Assembly (NCBI GenBank): GCA_964384485.1
Contig: CAYLLE010000002.1
Coordinates: 31,826-95,825, forward strand
Source: CAYLLE01 sp964384485
GTDB lineage: Bacteria > Spirochaetota > Spirochaetia > CAYLLE01
DNA: 64,000 nt
Direction of reading: 5' to 3'
The notes under the pieces are model-generated. The model was not told the DNA's origin and searched no databases. It saw only the letters and a program-made list of their open reading frames with translations. A program made the position numbers and the translations under genes. Positions 1 through 7,932 of the stretch are shown here, in pieces. The first letter of the stretch is position 1. Every line of letters starts with the position of its first letter.

Positions 1-174
1 GGCCGCCCCTGATACCGCCAGACAGTGGGCTACTCCGTACCTATCCATCAGCCCGATCACCTCCTCTATTGTATTGAGGGTGCAGGGACAGTCGGGGTGA
101 ATAAATTTTCCGATGACCACCGATGAATCGAAGATTTCAAATTCCTGAATCGGCGGGATTGTGTTCATGTTCAT
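1..174 (-). CDS. Amidohydrolase-family protein, N-terminal fragment
   Basis: A minus-strand reading frame starts with ATG at 174 and runs off the left edge after 58 codons without a stop. The visible start reads MNMNTIPPIQEFEIFDSSVV, followed by an IGKFIHPDCPC stretch and then EEVIGLMDRYGVAHCLA. The order 'D-S-x-x-x-I-G' and then 'L-M-D-R-Y-G-V' resembles the opening strand and helix of TIM-barrel metal-dependent hydrolases of the amidohydrolase-2 type, where a helix ending in D-R-x-G-I precedes the first barrel strand. No metal ligands lie in the fragment, so the family call is tentative. A second ATG two codons later (168) is an alternative start. It is divergent from the aminotransferase at 288, with about 110 bp between them. 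Confidence 0.5.
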   Translation of the reverse strand, partial: MNMNTIPPIQEFEIFDSSVVIGKFIHPDCPCTLNTIEEVIGLMDRYGVAHCLAVSGAA

Positions 175-287
175 TGCTCAATTCTATTTCATCCTGGTCA
201 CAAGCGCAAAGAGCGTCGCAACAAAGGACAAACAAGGAACAAACAATTCCATAGAGAACCTCCATCGGTCCTGGTAGACTGCGTTAC

Positions 288-1439
288 ATGGCAAGAGTAT
301 TTGGAACAGCTGAATTGGAAAACTTAAAAAAAGTTCTCAATTCCGGAATGATCGGATGGAATGAAGACGGAATGGTCACGGCATTTGAAAAGGCCTTCGC
401 GGTCAGAACCGGAAGCGCCTACGCTGTGGGAAGAAACTCAGCCATGACCGCTCTTTCTCAGGCCGTGAGTATTTCAGGCGCGGGAACCGGCACGGAAGTA
501 CTCGTGGATCCCATCGTGCATTTCGGCGGATTGGCAGCCCTTTCGTTCAATTCGGTTCCCCGGTTTGTGGATGTGGATCCGGAAACCTATCTGATGGATC
601 CTGATTCCGTTGAAGCCAACATAACGGAGAATACCCGCGCGTTAATCGTGACAAATCTATGGGGACTGAGCGCTTCCCTTGACCGCATTCAAGAGATATG
701 CCGGAAGAACAATATATTTATGATCGAAGACTGTGCCCATTCCCTTGGAAGCTGGTGGAAGGGAAAACATTCCGGAACTTTCGGTGATCTGGGCATTTTC
801 AGCTTTCAGCAGACAAAACAGCTTACTACCGGTGACGGAGGCATGATGATCACGGACCGGGAAGATCTGCATCATAAACTCTACAACGAATGGGCATTCG
901 GCGGAGAATCCCCGGCGTTTATGACCCTGAATTTCAGAATGAACGAACTTACCGCTGCTGTGGGTTTAGGGCAGCTGGACCGGGTAGACGCCTACCTGAA
1001 GGATTATAAGGAGAACCTGAATATTCTGAACGAAGCCGTAGCGGACTGTACATGGCTTTCAAACCGGAGAGTACCGGCGGAAGCTGAACAGGCCGGGTAT
1101 GTCTGGTGCTGTAAATGGATTGGGGACAAGGAGGGCCTGGATTTTGCGGATTTTAAGCGGAACTGTGAGGAGGAAGGTCTTTCCCTGCGCTTCGGGTTCA
1201 CGCAGCAGCCGGCATATCACTACGATATATTCAAGGTTTCCACCGCGTACCATCAGGATCGGTGTCCGGTCCGCTGCCCTTTTTATAAAAGTGATTACCA
1301 TTACAGTCCGGAGCTCTGTCCGAACGCGGAAGATCTTATCTGGAGGATGATTGATACCCCGGTAATGGAGATTCCCCGCGAGGAAATTGAAAAGAAGGCG
1401 GAAACGCTGCGGAGAGTCATTCGGAAAACCGGCAGATAG
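288..1439 (+). CDS. DegT/DnrJ/EryC1/StrS-family PLP-dependent aminotransferase
   Basis: A protein of 383 aa of the fold-type I sugar aminotransferase family, which uses PLP to aminate keto-sugars or related keto substrates. The N-terminal FE-x-x-F-A and Y-A-V-G-R-N-S segments match the family's cofactor-binding start. IEDCAHSLG (about residue 147) carries the PLP-ring Asp, and FSFQQTKQLTTGDGG (about residue 173) carries the Schiff-base Lys in the usual S-x-x-x-x-K-x-x-T-x-G-x-G-G context. Length is normal for the family. No strong Shine-Dalgarno is visible before the ATG. It is followed 69 bp later by rnr on the same strand and is divergent from an amidohydrolase. No nucleotide-sugar pathway genes are nearby, so the substrate is unknown. 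The Gfo/Idh oxidoreductases in this region may act on related sugars (inference). Confidence 0.85.
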   Translation: MARVFGTAELENLKKVLNSGMIGWNEDGMVTAFEKAFAVRTGSAYAVGRNSAMTALSQAVSISGAGTGTEVLVDPIVHFGGLAALSFNSVPRFVDVDPETYLMDPDSVEANITENTRALIVTNLWGLSASLDRIQEICRKNNIFMIEDCAHSLGSWWKGKHSGTFGDLGIFSFQQTKQLTTGDGGMMITDREDLHHKLYNEWAFGGESPAFMTLNFRMNELTAAVGLGQLDRVDAYLKDYKENLNILNEAVADCTWLSNRRVPAEAEQAGYVWCCKWIGDKEGLDFADFKRNCEEEGLSLRFGFTQQPAYHYDIFKVSTAYHQDRCPVRCPFYKSDYHYSPELCPNAEDLIWRMIDTPVMEIPREEIEKKAETLRRVIRKTGR

Positions 1440-1508
1440 AGATCCCCCGGCGGTATATTTTACCGCGGCCTACTTGTCGAAAGGCTAGGAATTTGGCAGA
1501 TTGTAGGG

Positions 1509-3440
1509 GTGAACAAAAATAATCAAAAAAATAATAAAATTACCGGCAGACTGACGGTCAACGCCCGGGGTTTCGGATTTGTGGAAGTCCCCGACGGGAA
1601 CGATCTTTTTATTCCCTTCGATTTTCTGGATACCGGAATGAACGGCGACCTAGTGGAAGCCGAGGTGGTGAGGAAAGTAAAAGGAAAGAATCCGGTAGGC
1701 CGGATCACCGGCATAAAAAAGCGGTACAGGACCCAAATTGTCGGAATCTATAAACGGAGCGGTAAAGGCGGAACGGTTACCCCTGAAAATGAACGGCTGC
1801 GGCGGGAGATAACTATTCCCGCGGGTAAATTCCGGGGTAAGGACGGCACCGCGCCTTCCGACGGAGAAGCGGTCCTTGTGGAGCTTGAGAACTGGGATGA
1901 TCCGAAGGAAAATCCCCGCGGCCGGATTCTCGAGGTTATCGGTTCTCCTGAGAAGCCTGAGACCGACGTCAGGCTGATAACCCGCCGGAACGGAATAAAA
2001 ACGGAGTTTCCACCGGAAGTGCTTAAACAGGCGGCTGAAATAAAAAAACCCCGGATAAAGGATGAACTCAAACGGAGGGAAGACCTTCGGAAATGGGACT
2101 GCATCACTATAGATCCCGAGAAAGCGAAAGATTTTGATGACGCGGTATCCCTGGAGCAGCTCAAAAACGGGTTATTCCGGCTGGGGGTACATATTGCTGA
2201 TGTCAGCTTCTATGTCCCCGAAGGCACCCCCCTGGATCAGAGCGGGTATGAGCGGGGTACGTCTGTATACCTGGTCAAGGATGTCATCCCCATGCTGCCG
2301 GAAAATCTGTCAAACAATATCTGCAGTCTCCGCCCCGGTGAGGACCGGCTCGCTTTTTCGGTAATAATGGACCTGGATTCTCTGGGTATCGTGCGGAAGT
2401 ACAGGATTACCGAATCGGTTATCCGGAGCAAACACCGCTATACTTATGAAGAGGTGGAAAAAGTTTTAAACGGCGGAAAGGATAAGAGGGCGAAAATCCT
2501 GCACAGCATGATGATGCTGAGTACGATTCTCCGGCGGCGCCGGGAAGAGGACGGAAGTATCGATTTTGATATATCCGAACCGGTGATATCCCTGGATCAG
2601 CACGGCATACCCTTTGAAGTACGGCCGAAGGAGCGGCTGAACGCCCACCGCCTTATTGAAGAATTTATGCTGACCGCGAATGTCACCGTTGCCCGTCACA
2701 TCCTCGAGAAAAAGGGGAATTATCCGTTTATTTACCGGGTACATAAGCAGCCTGAAAAGGAGGATATGCAGTCTTTTCTTGAACTTTTGGAACGTCTCGG
2801 GATAGCATACCGGATCACCGGGCAGCTTGAACCCGAGGATTACCGGAAGCTACTGGACATCATCGAGAACCTGGAGTTCCGGGATTTTGTGGAAAAGGTT
2901 GCCCTCAGGTCCATGACAAAAGCGGTCTATTCCACCGAAAACAAGGGGCATTTCGGGTTGGCATTTGACGGATATACCCATTTTACCTCGCCAATCCGGA
3001 GATACGCCGATCTGGCGGTGCACCGTTTGTTGAAAAAGTACGCGGCCCATGGAAACCCCGGAAAACCGGAAAAAATAAAACAAAACCTCCAGGACATCTG
3101 TGCCTCCTGCAACGAGGCTGAACTGCGGTCGGTAGAAGCGGAACGGGAGTTTACCCGGCTTAAATCCCTCGAGTTCTTGACCGGAAAAACCGGGGAAGAG
3201 TTTGACGGCATTATATCCGGTGTTACCGAATTCGGGCTGTTTGTGGAACTTACCCATTTTCTGATTGAAGGACTGATCCATGTCTCCGAATTAGGGGATG
3301 ATTTTTACGAATATGACCGGGAAAATTATCAGCTTTTGGGAAAAGAAACCGGAAAGACATATCGGCTGGGTGACCGGGTCCGGGTCCGCATCAAAACCAT
3401 TAACTTGAAGGAACGGAAGGCCGATTTCGACCTGATCTAG
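1509..3440 (+). CDS. rnr: Ribonuclease R (RNB-domain 3'-5' exoribonuclease)
   Basis: A 643-aa RNase II/R family exoribonuclease that degrades structured RNA processively from the 3' end. Domain order: an N-terminal cold-shock/OB domain (G-R-L-T-V-N-A-R-G-F-G-F-V), a second OB region, the RNB catalytic domain from about residue 190 with the metal-binding run DPEKAKDFDDAVS, and the signature HFTSPIRRYADLAVHR near residue 490. It ends with an S1 domain (FDGIISGVTEFGLFVEL, then LIHVSEL) over the last 85 residues. It is shorter than E. coli RNase R (about 813 aa), lacking the N-terminal HTH and the basic tail. The start is a GTG at 1509, preceded by TAGGGG. Its last 41 bp overlap the convergent oxidoreductase gene. 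Confidence 0.93.
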   Translation: MNKNNQKNNKITGRLTVNARGFGFVEVPDGNDLFIPFDFLDTGMNGDLVEAEVVRKVKGKNPVGRITGIKKRYRTQIVGIYKRSGKGGTVTPENERLRREITIPAGKFRGKDGTAPSDGEAVLVELENWDDPKENPRGRILEVIGSPEKPETDVRLITRRNGIKTEFPPEVLKQAAEIKKPRIKDELKRREDLRKWDCITIDPEKAKDFDDAVSLEQLKNGLFRLGVHIADVSFYVPEGTPLDQSGYERGTSVYLVKDVIPMLPENLSNNICSLRPGEDRLAFSVIMDLDSLGIVRKYRITESVIRSKHRYTYEEVEKVLNGGKDKRAKILHSMMMLSTILRRRREEDGSIDFDISEPVISLDQHGIPFEVRPKERLNAHRLIEEFMLTANVTVARHILEKKGNYPFIYRVHKQPEKEDMQSFLELLERLGIAYRITGQLEPEDYRKLLDIIENLEFRDFVEKVALRSMTKAVYSTENKGHFGLAFDGYTHFTSPIRRYADLAVHRLLKKYAAHGNPGKPEKIKQNLQDICASCNEAELRSVEAEREFTRLKSLEFLTGKTGEEFDGIISGVTEFGLFVELTHFLIEGLIHVSELGDDFYEYDRENYQLLGKETGKTYRLGDRVRVRIKTINLKERKADFDLI

Positions 3441-4485
3441 AAACCATAACGGTTTGCCCCCCCGACTCCCATGACCTGACCGCGGCGGCTCCGGGCAGTG
3501 AGAAATCCATGGACCGGCTAAAGGTGAGGGGAAAGCTGCCGTCCGCGGTTAACCCGTCGATTACCGAATCCATCATCGCTTCAGTCTCGCTTCTGCCGTC
3601 GTCCCGGTCCGCAAAAGGAACGGTTTCCCTCCGCCAGCCCGTTTCCCCGGAAAAGCGGTCCGAATAGTAGGTCAAAACGGTGGTTCCCCGGTTTTCCAGG
3701 ATGGCGGTCCCCTCCGTTCCGACCAGTTTATAGGCAAAGGAGAAAGGATGCGCCGCGGTGAAGCCCGCTGTAAGGCGTATCAGGTTGTTTTTTTCGGTGC
3801 CGAACACGGCCGTCTGGAGATCAGGTACCTCCAGGTCAGGAACTGTTCTGCCGAAGATGCCCCGGCATTCCGCCCAGGTGATCCGGTCGTCCATGAGGGT
3901 AAGTATGGGACCCGCAAGATGGCTTGTATAGAGGATCGGAGGAAGACTCTCCGCGCGCCAGCTTTTCCGTGCCCCCGGGTGTACGGACCGGTCCCGGTAG
4001 GGAATGTATCCGTCCTCTGTTTGAAGCATCAGGTCTCTTAGATCGTGCAGATAACTTCCTTCAGCATAATATATCTCGCCCAATAGTCCCTGTTCTTTCA
4101 TGCTGGTTAAACGCTCGAAATACCCCATCCAGAGGTAATTTTCCGCAAGCATGAACCGGGCGCTTCCTTTTTTCGCGGCTTCCGCGACGGCATCCGCTTC
4201 CTCCGGAGAATAAACAGCCGGTGTTTCGCAGAGTACATGGATACCCGCTTCAAGCGCTGCTTGGGCCTGGGAGGCATGGAGCGGCCCCGGCGTCGCGAGT
4301 ATAATTAGATCCAGGCCTGACTGGAGAAACCTTCGGAATTCCGTGAAGGTCTGATAATTCCGGTAGGGCTCGAGTTCGGAAGAACGAGCCGCGCAGATCG
4401 AAATAATTTCGGCATTTTTGTTTTTTTCAATTGCCGGAACATATGCTGCTCCTCTTCCCGTTCCTGCAATTCCGCATCGTATCAC
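3400..4485 (-). CDS. Gfo/Idh/MocA-family NAD(P)-dependent oxidoreductase
   Basis: An oxidoreductase of about 361 aa. The Rossmann start C-G-I-A-G-T-G-R-G-A is at the extreme N-terminus, followed by the CETPAVYSPEEADAV segment typical of this family, where E-K-P is usual and E-T-P is seen here. The open frame extends further upstream, but that part lies inside the AraC gene, so I chose the in-frame GTG at 4485, 8 nt after the AraC stop. A start at the Rossmann strand with no clear ribosome site suggests translational coupling. The Lys of the usual EKP motif is Thr, which might alter catalysis. The gene closes a minus-strand run of hydroxylase, AraC regulator and oxidoreductase, and its 3' end overlaps rnr by 41 bp. 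The substrate is unknown; family members act on sugars or inositols. Confidence 0.8.
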   Translation of the reverse strand: MIRCGIAGTGRGAAYVPAIEKNKNAEIISICAARSSELEPYRNYQTFTEFRRFLQSGLDLIILATPGPLHASQAQAALEAGIHVLCETPAVYSPEEADAVAEAAKKGSARFMLAENYLWMGYFERLTSMKEQGLLGEIYYAEGSYLHDLRDLMLQTEDGYIPYRDRSVHPGARKSWRAESLPPILYTSHLAGPILTLMDDRITWAECRGIFGRTVPDLEVPDLQTAVFGTEKNNLIRLTAGFTAAHPFSFAYKLVGTEGTAILENRGTTVLTYYSDRFSGETGWRRETVPFADRDDGRSETEAMMDSVIDGLTADGSFPLTFSRSMDFSLPGAAAVRSWESGGQTVMVSRSGRNRPSVPSS

Positions 4486-4492
4486 AACAATA

Positions 4493-5425
4493 TCATACCG
4501 TGTCCGGCCCGTCGGAATCTTTGGAAAGGGATGTTTTTTCTTTGTTTTTTCTTGTCCCTGAAAGCTTGGTTCGGCGGTAGGCTCCCGGGGGGAGGAGAAA
4601 ATGTTTTTTAAAAACCTTTGTAAAATAATAGATATCGCCGTAGCCCGTACGTCTTGCAATTTCTTTCAGGGGAATTTCCGGATCCTCCAAAAGCTCAACG
4701 GCTGCTTTCATTCTTACGGATAACAGGTTTTCGCTGAATGTGGTACCGGTGTAATTGGAAAAAACATGGGATAAGTAGAAGGAGCTGACTCCGCATTGAG
4801 CTGCAGTCTCCTCAAGGGTCACTGTTTCGTGAAAGTGTTTTTTGATGTAATCCGTGCACCCCTCAACGATGCGGCGCATCGCGGCTGCTCCTGGTGTCGC
4901 ATCCCTCTTGGGAGGATTTATGCCGGACAGGCGGATACACCTGATCAGGAATACGGTTAGAAGCGCGTCCGCCATATTTCTGGCACCCACCTGAAGTTCG
5001 CGGTTTTCTAAAGCGATGTCCGAAAGGATGTCCTTGAGTTCCCAGCGGTTGGAATCCTTCAGTGAATAGAGGTTTTCCGGTGTTATTCTGCCGAACTCTC
5101 CCGTTAGGGAGTTCGGCGAAAAATGAACGGCCCCTCCCTTCAGAAACTGTTTCTCCGTCAGGATGGTCCGGTGTTGTTCTTCCGGCCGGAAGAGGAGGAT
5201 TGATCCCGGTTCAGCTTTAAACGGCCGGCCCTCTATCTTTACTGTTCCGGATCCCGAATCAACGTAGAATATTTCGGTATATGGATGTACCGGCCAGTCC
5301 TGGTCCATCGGGCCTTCCAGATTCACCGGCAGACTGAAATGCAGCCGCGGGGGTTCGGCTCCAAGACCCAGTTCGGAACGGCTGAGACGGATTATTTCTA
5401 TATCAATCGGATCTTCCGTCCGCAT
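4493..5425 (-). CDS. AraC-family transcriptional regulator with N-terminal cupin domain
   Basis: A 310-aa regulator. The N-terminal half is a cupin/AraC-binding sensor region (HPYTEIFYVDSGSGTVKIEG, then PGSILLFRPEEQHRT), which usually binds a small sugar-like effector. The C-terminal 100 residues hold two helix-turn-helix units: TLEETAAQCGVSSFYLSHVF and PLKEIARRTGYGDIYYFTKV, followed by FKKHFLLPPGAYR, the canonical AraC signature. It sits between a lipid-hydroxylase gene (15 bp upstream) and a Gfo/Idh oxidoreductase (8 bp downstream), all on one strand. It probably controls its own operon or the divergent oxidoreductase at 6196 (inference). Confidence 0.9.
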   Translation of the reverse strand: MRTEDPIDIEIIRLSRSELGLGAEPPRLHFSLPVNLEGPMDQDWPVHPYTEIFYVDSGSGTVKIEGRPFKAEPGSILLFRPEEQHRTILTEKQFLKGGAVHFSPNSLTGEFGRITPENLYSLKDSNRWELKDILSDIALENRELQVGARNMADALLTVFLIRCIRLSGINPPKRDATPGAAAMRRIVEGCTDYIKKHFHETVTLEETAAQCGVSSFYLSHVFSNYTGTTFSENLLSVRMKAAVELLEDPEIPLKEIARRTGYGDIYYFTKVFKKHFLLPPGAYRRTKLSGTRKNKEKTSLSKDSDGPDTV

Positions 5426-5440
5426 TTCTGCCGGTTATTG

Positions 5441-6067
5441 CTACGGGAGGGTCCGGAAAATCCGGTCCCAAAAATTTCCCGTCACTCCGAACCGTTTATC
5501 AGGAGTTGAACCGTGGTGGATCATGTGATTTTTCCTGACCCGGAACATGTATCCTTTTTTTATTTTAATATGGTGCAGAGAATAATGGGTCATGTCGTAG
5601 ATGATGTAGCCGAGGACAAACCCGCTTCCCACCGGAAACATCAGATACATGGCGGAAAATATCAATCCAAAAACAATATAGAAAACCAGAAAGAACAGCG
5701 CCCCCAGGGGGATACTCACCGCGGGAGGCATTACAAGCCGTGTTTTCTCCATCGGCTGAGCGTGATGCACGCCGTGAAACAGGAAAGAAATACGTTTTCC
5801 CCGTTCCGTCTTCGGGTGAAAATGAAAAATGAACCGGTGCAGCAGATACTCTATCAATGTCCAGAAGAAGAGGCCCCCTGCTCCGAGGGGAATAATCAGC
5901 AGCGGATGTACATCCGCCGGCCAGAACCGTCCTGAAAAATATCCGAACACGAACAGGATAGGGAGCCAGACGGCCAGAATAACTGCCGGATGAATATGGG
6001 AAAAAAATTCAAGAAAATCAGAATCAAAGAGTCTGATCGGTTCGTTTCGTTTTGCCTGTTCACTCAT
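5441..6067 (-). CDS. Fatty acid hydroxylase / sterol desaturase superfamily membrane protein
   Basis: A membrane protein of about 208 aa with the histidine clusters of the non-haem di-iron hydroxylase superfamily: HRFIFHFHP, HGVHH, HYSLHH and HMIHHG. These ligands coordinate the di-iron centre that inserts oxygen into an acyl or sterol chain. Four hydrophobic segments flank them (around residues 30-50, 60-80, 120-145 and 150-165). The ATG at 6067 is preceded by GGAGG at a good distance; the longer open frame to 6124 is not needed. The length matches fatty acid 2-hydroxylase catalytic domains. An oxygen-dependent enzyme is notable in a window otherwise typical of an anaerobe. It is the first gene of a run with an AraC regulator and an oxidoreductase. 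Confidence 0.82.
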   Translation of the reverse strand: MSEQAKRNEPIRLFDSDFLEFFSHIHPAVILAVWLPILFVFGYFSGRFWPADVHPLLIIPLGAGGLFFWTLIEYLLHRFIFHFHPKTERGKRISFLFHGVHHAQPMEKTRLVMPPAVSIPLGALFFLVFYIVFGLIFSAMYLMFPVGSGFVLGYIIYDMTHYSLHHIKIKKGYMFRVRKNHMIHHGSTPDKRFGVTGNFWDRIFRTLP

Positions 6068-6130
6068 TGTGACCTCCACAGGAAGGGTATCACGGAGTTT
6101 CGCCCCCTGCAAGCCGGCAATCAAATGAAC

Positions 6131-6159
6131 TTGACACCCCCTTGTCTTTATTCTAGTAT
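6131..6159 (+). promoter_or_regulatory. Sigma70-type promoter of the second Gfo/Idh operon
   Basis: A -35 hexamer TTGACA (6131-6136) and a -10 hexamer TAGTAT (6154-6159) are separated by exactly 17 bp, placing the start about 30 bp before the AAGGAG ribosome site of the gene at 6196. It is a close match to consensus and lies in the divergent gap with the hydroxylase. Confidence 0.75.
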
Positions 6160-6195
6160 TCTTAAAATCATCTAAGAAAAAAGGAGCTGCTGTAT

Positions 6196-7212
6196 ATGGC
6201 GCGTCAAGAAAAGGTTAGGGTAGGTATAGTAGGAACCGGCGGAATGTGCAATTCGGTGCATCTTCCTTCTCTCAAAGAGATGGAGGACGTGGAAGTTGTT
6301 GCCTTGTGTGATTTAGTGCGGGAGCGTCTTCAAAATACCGCGGAAAAGTTCGGGATTGATAAAACATACCAGAGCTATCATGAAATGTTCGCGGAGGAGA
6401 AGCTTGACGCGGTGTTCTGTTTGGTGGAACCTTCTAACCTGTACCATATAGTTCTTGCCAGTCTTGATGCAGGGTATCACACCTTTTCCGAAAAACCTCC
6501 CGGAATTACCCGTTTTCAGGCTGAAGGGATGCTGAGGAAATCCGAAGAAACCGGGAAGACGGTTATGGTCGGATTTAACCGCCGCTATATTCCGCTGGTA
6601 CGGGAAATCAAGAGACGGTTTGACGAGGCGGTCCGGGTTACCCAGGTTGAAGGATGCTTTTATAAATTCGGAACCGGTTCTTTCGATAAAGGCGGCCTCC
6701 CCGCGTTTGAATCAGACACGATCCACGCGGTCGATCTGGTGCGGTGGATGGCGGGGGGTGTTCCCGTTGAGGCAAAGACCATGACCGCTTCTTACGATGA
6801 GCCCTTTCCGAACGCCTGGAATTCGGTAACCAAATTCGATAACGGCGCTATCGGAATCGTTAAAGCCAATTACCGGACCGGCGGCAGGGTACACCGTTTC
6901 GAGATTCATGGTCCCGGAATGAGTGCCTATATAAATCTCGGAATGGGCGGACCCCAATGCCAGGGGATACTTCTCAAACATGACGGAAGCCAGCAGTATA
7001 GTCTTTCCGCCGGCGCCGCGGGGGGAGAAAGTGATACCTATCTGGATGGAACCGCACTGGCCGGGAGCGACCAGTTTCACCGGTATTACGGCTTCTATTT
7101 CGAAGACCGTCATTTCATCGATTGCGTTAAAAACGGGACGAAGCCGGAGACTTCAATCGAAGACGCGGTAAAGTCTTTTAGATATGTTGATTTAATACTG
7201 CAGGGGATCTGA
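6196..7212 (+). CDS. Gfo/Idh/MocA-family NAD(P)-dependent oxidoreductase
   Basis: A 338-aa oxidoreductase with Rossmann motif VGIVGTGGMCNSVHLPSL at the N-terminus and the SEKPPGITRFQAE motif near residue 97, whose Lys is catalytic in this family. The C-terminal alpha/beta domain contains ESDTIHAVDLVRWMAGG, with the His-x-x-D pair common in dehydrogenases acting on sugars or inositol. The start is well supported by AAAGGAG upstream and a strong promoter. It overlaps the next small gene by one base (TGATG). Unlike the other Gfo/Idh protein in this region it keeps the E-K-P motif. The substrate is not determinable; related proteins oxidise glycosides, inositols or their keto derivatives. Confidence 0.88.
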   Translation: MARQEKVRVGIVGTGGMCNSVHLPSLKEMEDVEVVALCDLVRERLQNTAEKFGIDKTYQSYHEMFAEEKLDAVFCLVEPSNLYHIVLASLDAGYHTFSEKPPGITRFQAEGMLRKSEETGKTVMVGFNRRYIPLVREIKRRFDEAVRVTQVEGCFYKFGTGSFDKGGLPAFESDTIHAVDLVRWMAGGVPVEAKTMTASYDEPFPNAWNSVTKFDNGAIGIVKANYRTGGRVHRFEIHGPGMSAYINLGMGGPQCQGILLKHDGSQQYSLSAGAAGGESDTYLDGTALAGSDQFHRYYGFYFEDRHFIDCVKNGTKPETSIEDAVKSFRYVDLILQGI

Positions 7213-7718
7213 TGAATCCGGCCCCCGTCCAGTCATTGTTATCCCGGCCGGTACACACCCCGGTTACGCTGGTTCCTTACGAAGAACCCGCGGAGCCTGC
7301 CGGTCCGGAATCAGGACGAAGATGGCTTAACGAGGTGCTTTCCTGCGGATACAGTTCTCTCGGCGGGGCGGACACAGGAGTTTTGAAAAGCGTTCTGACG
7401 GTTGATCTTGATCCGGATATGCTCCTGGAATCCCCGGAAGGTGCCGCGGTAATCTTCCCGGCAGAGATTTACCAGGCGGTTTTCGGAAAGAAAATTCCTG
7501 AACTCAATGAGAACACAGTCCCCGGAGACATTTCATCCAGAGATGAAATAACTCTCAAGGAGCTTGAAAACGCTTCTAAGGCGGTAAAAAAAACCGGTCA
7601 GAACGGTTCCGCGTTAGATATGATAATGGAAGAAAGGGGAGAGGACCATTACCGGGAATGGCATGGGTATCTTAGAGAATTACAGGAGGATCTTCTCGCG
7701 GAGTCGTCTAAGCCATGA
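7212..7718 (+). CDS. Hypothetical protein, 168 aa, coupled to a Gfo/Idh gene
   Basis: I do not recognise this protein. It starts inside the stop codon of the upstream oxidoreductase (TGATG), which indicates translational coupling. It is soluble and acidic, with no signal peptide or membrane segment. The N-terminal 30 residues are Pro-rich (LVPYEEPAEPAGPE), a compact middle holds RRWLNEVLSCGYSSLGGADTG, and the C-terminal 60 residues are predicted helical and charged. It ends with an ATGA overlap into a small secreted ORF. Codon use looks like its neighbours. Confidence 0.6.
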   Translation: MNPAPVQSLLSRPVHTPVTLVPYEEPAEPAGPESGRRWLNEVLSCGYSSLGGADTGVLKSVLTVDLDPDMLLESPEGAAVIFPAEIYQAVFGKKIPELNENTVPGDISSRDEITLKELENASKAVKKTGQNGSALDMIMEERGEDHYREWHGYLRELQEDLLAESSKP

Positions 7719-7864
7719 GACTTTTCACGTTCTTTCTTTTTCTGATGCTGCTGCCCGTTCTTCCGGCTTCGGCAGCCGATCTTTTGGCAGCCGACAGCAC
7801 TGCCGCGCTATACCGCTGCGGTTGTCCGGATCTTGATCGAGTGATCGCATTATGGACCCGGTGA
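7715..7864 (+). CDS. Small putative secreted protein (49 aa)
   Basis: A short frame that starts in an ATGA overlap with the preceding gene. It encodes 49 residues: MRLFTFFLFLMLLPVLPASA, a convincing Sec signal peptide ending A-S-A, then about 29 residues with a YRCGCPDL pair of cysteines. The next promoter begins only about 30 bp after the stop. It may be a genuine small exported protein or the 5' remnant of a longer gene. The coupling favours translation, the shortness favours decay. Confidence 0.45.
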   Translation: MRLFTFFLFLMLLPVLPASAADLLAADSTAALYRCGCPDLDRVIALWTR

Positions 7865-7894
7865 CTTCTGTATAAGGAATTCTCTAAGAAAACA

Positions 7895-7923
7895 GTTTAC
7901 TTCCGGTAGATATATGTTACAAT
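7895..7923 (+). promoter_or_regulatory. Candidate promoter for the 2-oxoacid oxidoreductase/butyrate kinase operon
   Basis: GTTTAC (7895-7900) and TACAAT (7918-7923) are 17 bp apart. The start codon of the first gene is only 10 bp after the -10, and no clear Shine-Dalgarno is present, so the transcript may be nearly leaderless. This is the only promoter-like site I see before the run of seven same-strand genes that follows. Confidence 0.5.
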
Positions 7924-7932
7924 AATAGAGTT

